Source of the DNA: Paenibacillus eucommiae
GTDB lineage: Bacteria > Bacillota > Bacilli > Paenibacillales > NBRC-103111
NCBI RefSeq assembly: GCF_017874215.1
Contig: NZ_JAGGLB010000001.1
Location: forward strand, 558,001-622,000
Length of the DNA: 64,000 nt
Reading direction: 5' to 3'
Shown here: one piece after another, positions 62,501 to 64,000 of the stretch
Layout: each line of letters starts with the position of its first letter
Position numbering within the stretch: position 1 is the first letter of the stretch
Program-made: the position numbers and the translations under genes
Notes under the pieces: generated by a model
Database searches by the model: none
Seen by the model: only the letters and a program-made list of their open reading frames with translations
What the model was told of the DNA's origin: nothing

Positions 62501-64000
62501 CATTCGGATATGTTAGCGATCTCAGCAGATCTTTCGATTTCTTCAAAATCGGAAGCTGCTCATCCATGTTTAGGTTTTGCAATCTTTCCCCTGTTCGCTG
62601 AGATACAAATCCTGCGGGATCCGTCCATCCGTTCAGCATGCCTGCGACGATCGCGCTGCCACCAGCACTTTGATCGTGATAGGACATCGAAACTTCATTC
62701 CAGAAGCCATCAAATAAGTATTGGCTCGAGACGGATACGGCTAAACGTTCCATCGCATCATGAACATAATCCGGTCTGTCAATAGCCCTGCCCATTTCTA
62801 ATAATCCTTGCCATACATGATAATCCATGTTCGTATTCCTGTTTGCGTATGTGCGGACAAATTCAACCGAAGGTATAAACATCCCTTCTACAATTTTGGC
62901 GCGAACATTCTCGCCTGCTTCCTGCGATAGTCGTTCAAAGGCATTCGTCGATTTGACCGTTGCGTAAGCCCGTGATAAGCGATTCAACGACTTAATATCC
63001 ATGAAATACCACCATTCCCATATTCCACCATAGTATGGATTTGGTGGTCCGGAAATATTGCTTAGCGGTTTGCTATTCCAAGGGTCATCGTACACCGGAA
63101 CGTATCCCTCATAGGCTTGAGCTAACTTATACAGGATTCGGGCAGCTCCGACCGGGTCCGTCTTCGCCAGTATTTCCGCCTGGTTCATCACATATTCCCG
63201 CTTCTTATACCATAGATGCGCCGTAATAAAGAATTTCTTGCCTTCATTATTTTCGTAATAAGGATATTCAACTGTCTCTCCTTTCCGATTGACTGCGGTC
63301 AGCATTTTATCCTCTGGGTATTGCGCATTCGGATAAACCAGACTGCTATACTTGCTTGTCAACTGATCAGGATTTTCCGGATTCCAGTCAAATAGCTGAT
63401 ACGGAGACAGCGCCGGTTGGTCCGGAAGACCTGCCCAGAATACCCCTGTATTTGAAGGAATCAAAGCGAGCAATCGTTGAACCTCTGGAGATGGAGGCGT
63501 TAGATCAACAGACTGTACAGGAGGCGCCGTATAATCTGGTTCGTTCAAGGTCCGGTCTCCCGCTTGAATCATATCTTCCCTGTCGAAACTGATGAGCGCG
63601 ATTCGCGTGTTCGCAGTCGATGGGGAATGAGCGACCATTTGTAATTGATAACTACCGTCTTCCGATGCCCTAGGATGAACAAACTCAATCGACACCTGAT
63701 TGCCCGATTTTTCAATGGATGGCGAATCCAACAAATAGGTTACCCCGGATGGCGTGATCCATTTGAGCTGTAATTGCTCGTTGCTTATATCGAACTCATT
63801 GTCAGGTATAACTACCCGTTTGTTCATATAGCCGAGGTAGGCCATGGTCAGTTGATTCGGATACCAGGGTACGAATACTTTGTCGGTGCTTATTTGCGGG
63901 TCTTCGGGAACCCGATCCAGGTAAAGCTTGCCGAAGCGCCCTTCTTGATCCGAATTGGTTATGAAGTACAGGAATCCATTGTCACCCGTTACATCCTGAT
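59562..64000 (-). CDS. Giant heparinase II/III-like, Big2 and SLH surface protein (5' end outside window)
   Basis: At least 1,479 residues; the frame stays open to the right edge beyond the first internal ATG (63845), so the N-terminus is unseen. Domains in order: an N-terminal beta-rich part, an (alpha/alpha) barrel and heparinase II/III-like region (HDHYDPLNLNLYSNGQEL; TSTMGHNTVVVDG), a large beta-sandwich, a Big2 Ig-like domain (IHLGAIPAMKIGATAQLSVTA), a connecting domain found also in the chimeric gene at 51418, and three C-terminal SLH domains (VTRAEFTVLLVRIL, ITREEMVVMLVRA, MNRAEAANAVYNLL). It is probably a wall-bound polysaccharide lyase for acidic glycans (inference). Catalytic residues were not verified. 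Confidence 0.85.
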   Translation of the reverse strand, partial: QDVTGDNGFLYFITNSDQEGRFGKLYLDRVPEDPQISTDKVFVPWYPNQLTMAYLGYMNKRVVIPDNEFDISNEQLQLKWITPSGVTYLLDSPSIEKSGNQVSIEFVHPRASEDGSYQLQMVAHSPSTANTRIALISFDREDMIQAGDRTLNEPDYTAPPVQSVDLTPPSPEVQRLLALIPSNTGVFWAGLPDQPALSPYQLFDWNPENPDQLTSKYSSLVYPNAQYPEDKMLTAVNRKGETVEYPYYENNEGKKFFITAHLWYKKREYVMNQAEILAKTDPVGAARILYKLAQAYEGYVPVYDDPWNSKPLSNISGPPNPYYGGIWEWWYFMDIKSLNRLSRAYATVKSTNAFERLSQEAGENVRAKIVEGMFIPSVEFVRTYANRNTNMDYHVWQGLLEMGRAIDRPDYVHDAMERLAVSVSSQYLFDGFWNEVSMSYHDQSAGGSAIVAGMLNGWTDPAGFVSQRTGERLQNLNMDEQLPILKKSKDLLRSLTYPNGKYVPLGDTWAYGGQANPILGSLLQPAAGIARLALGDGMNQSQLYMTFSPKYGHDHYDPLNLNLYSNGQELIPDLGYTHTKYRQWATSTMGHNTVVVDGKDMQVNSQSQSGGSLALFAPADDIVKIMEAREEKGYAGVDEYRRQPWYITFPGGNGDEGYVLDIFRVSGGSRHEYTLQGDANHDAVFETDMNLTDYGPYLLPAGTQVVPPTNEYEQGSAGNEYYGYMYLRDVKQAELSDDTYSMTLVTKENEDNRSNLQITGLLEPGHNELFLSRSPSIRNTRVSNIDTNDRADEFTMPKFVLRREGNNLKSTFVTALEPYAAGVNAKIQKVERLELDQAQEGDVAVAITYGTTKDIILSSPQGSETLLVAGNIKLDGKMGFIRLEDGIVTKMMLMDGTSLKYGNVEVSGAGAIVGDIQKVLRKAEGAPYDAFVTAADVPVNIQGQYIVVDHPDGTSHGYLIQSIVKDSGKSVIQIEGEPGFEVYPDGISQLKFFPATGWTGAHTFRISNIETDMSDDVPTVDSIHLGAIPAMKIGATAQLSVTAAYSDGTIRDASADALFESSKPEVASVNASGVVKALRSGETSITATLNGKIANVQITVLSSDSGNNQDENSGGNTSPNHGQDGVQPDLNGNVIILLEEGKPEVSVATDVLAVAKQLTVIQGDAAVTLSKDAIKQILQQMGASGVGSGNQVQMSLNANWGNAEEQALARAREQTFASLTAASKVYDFQMHAEPSGVKLESPVTVRLAFDPQADVGLLGVYMLGENGKLVYVGGKIKDGRIEAELARPGRLVVLAYDKTFDDVPANHWANRMLKEMAARHLIEGGSDTKYEPSRNVTRAEFTVLLVRILGLKAGGEQRFVDVDSSAWYADSVSAAAAAGLVRGRGDMSFEPDQNITREEMVVMLVRAYMLTHGNPLSTGAVSRFIDRNQVSTWAQADLDLAAQLGLVSGRGNSQFAPKVLMNRAEAANAVYNLLKLQV

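Overview
The window looks like a chromosomal segment from a Paenibacillaceae bacterium (Paenibacillus or a close relative). This is inferred from strong AGGAGG ribosome sites, frequent TTG/GTG starts, cre-like sites, S-layer-homology (SLH) proteins, CUT1/Lpl-type sugar ABC transporters without their own ATPase, and four YesM/YesN-type two-component pairs. Nearly every gene is on the minus strand. No rRNA, tRNA, CRISPR array, phage gene or transposase was seen.

Layout, left to right. 1-6.1 kb: a sugar ABC transporter (solute-binding protein, two permeases) behind its sensor kinase and AraC-type regulator. 6.1-6.7 kb: a dispersed repeat module and a long hairpin. 6.7-10 kb: an operon reading ubiX-pxpB-pxpC-pxpA (5-oxoprolinase plus a flavin prenyltransferase). 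10-23.2 kb: a second glycan locus running from binding protein and permeases through kinase and regulator to an SLH surface protein, a large secreted protein, a BadF-type sugar kinase and a GH4 glycosidase. 23.2-27 kb: a second repeat module and three housekeeping or unknown genes. 27-46.6 kb: a third glycan regulon with two near-identical binding proteins, two permeases, a regulator/kinase pair, two paralogous secreted TIM-barrel proteins with carbohydrate-binding modules, an SLH-cohesin protein, one intact Gfo/Idh oxidoreductase and one broken copy. 46.6-51.4 kb: a beta-sandwich protein, a PRPP-synthetase-like/HAD gene pair, a DUF418 membrane protein and a broken HIT gene. 51.4-64 kb: a fourth regulator/kinase pair amid decayed duplicates of LamG/beta-propeller, UPF0316, SLH and permease genes, ending in a very large heparinase II/III-Big2-SLH protein that runs off the window.

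The most coherent system is the 27-46.6 kb regulon. Four transcription units share one promoter layout: two ACATA half-sites 22 bp apart, the -10 hexamer exactly 27 bp after the second half-site, and a cre-like site just downstream. The AraC-type regulator at 34.0-35.5 kb is the obvious candidate activator. Its products would cut a polysaccharide outside the cell with enzymes that may dock through cohesin/dockerin domains onto an SLH anchor, import the oligosaccharides, and oxidise or epimerise them.

The second notable structure is a family of intergenic modules (full or large copies near 6.2, 23.2 and 37.3 kb; fragments near 38.1, 39.8 and 51.1 kb). The three large copies carry four palindromes with conserved start-to-start spacing of about 51, 62 and 51 bp, and two of them also carry a 120-nt hairpin. 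Several genes (pxpB and two HIT genes) carry single-base frameshifts, three of the four being homopolymer contractions, so base-call accuracy should be considered before treating them as true pseudogenes.
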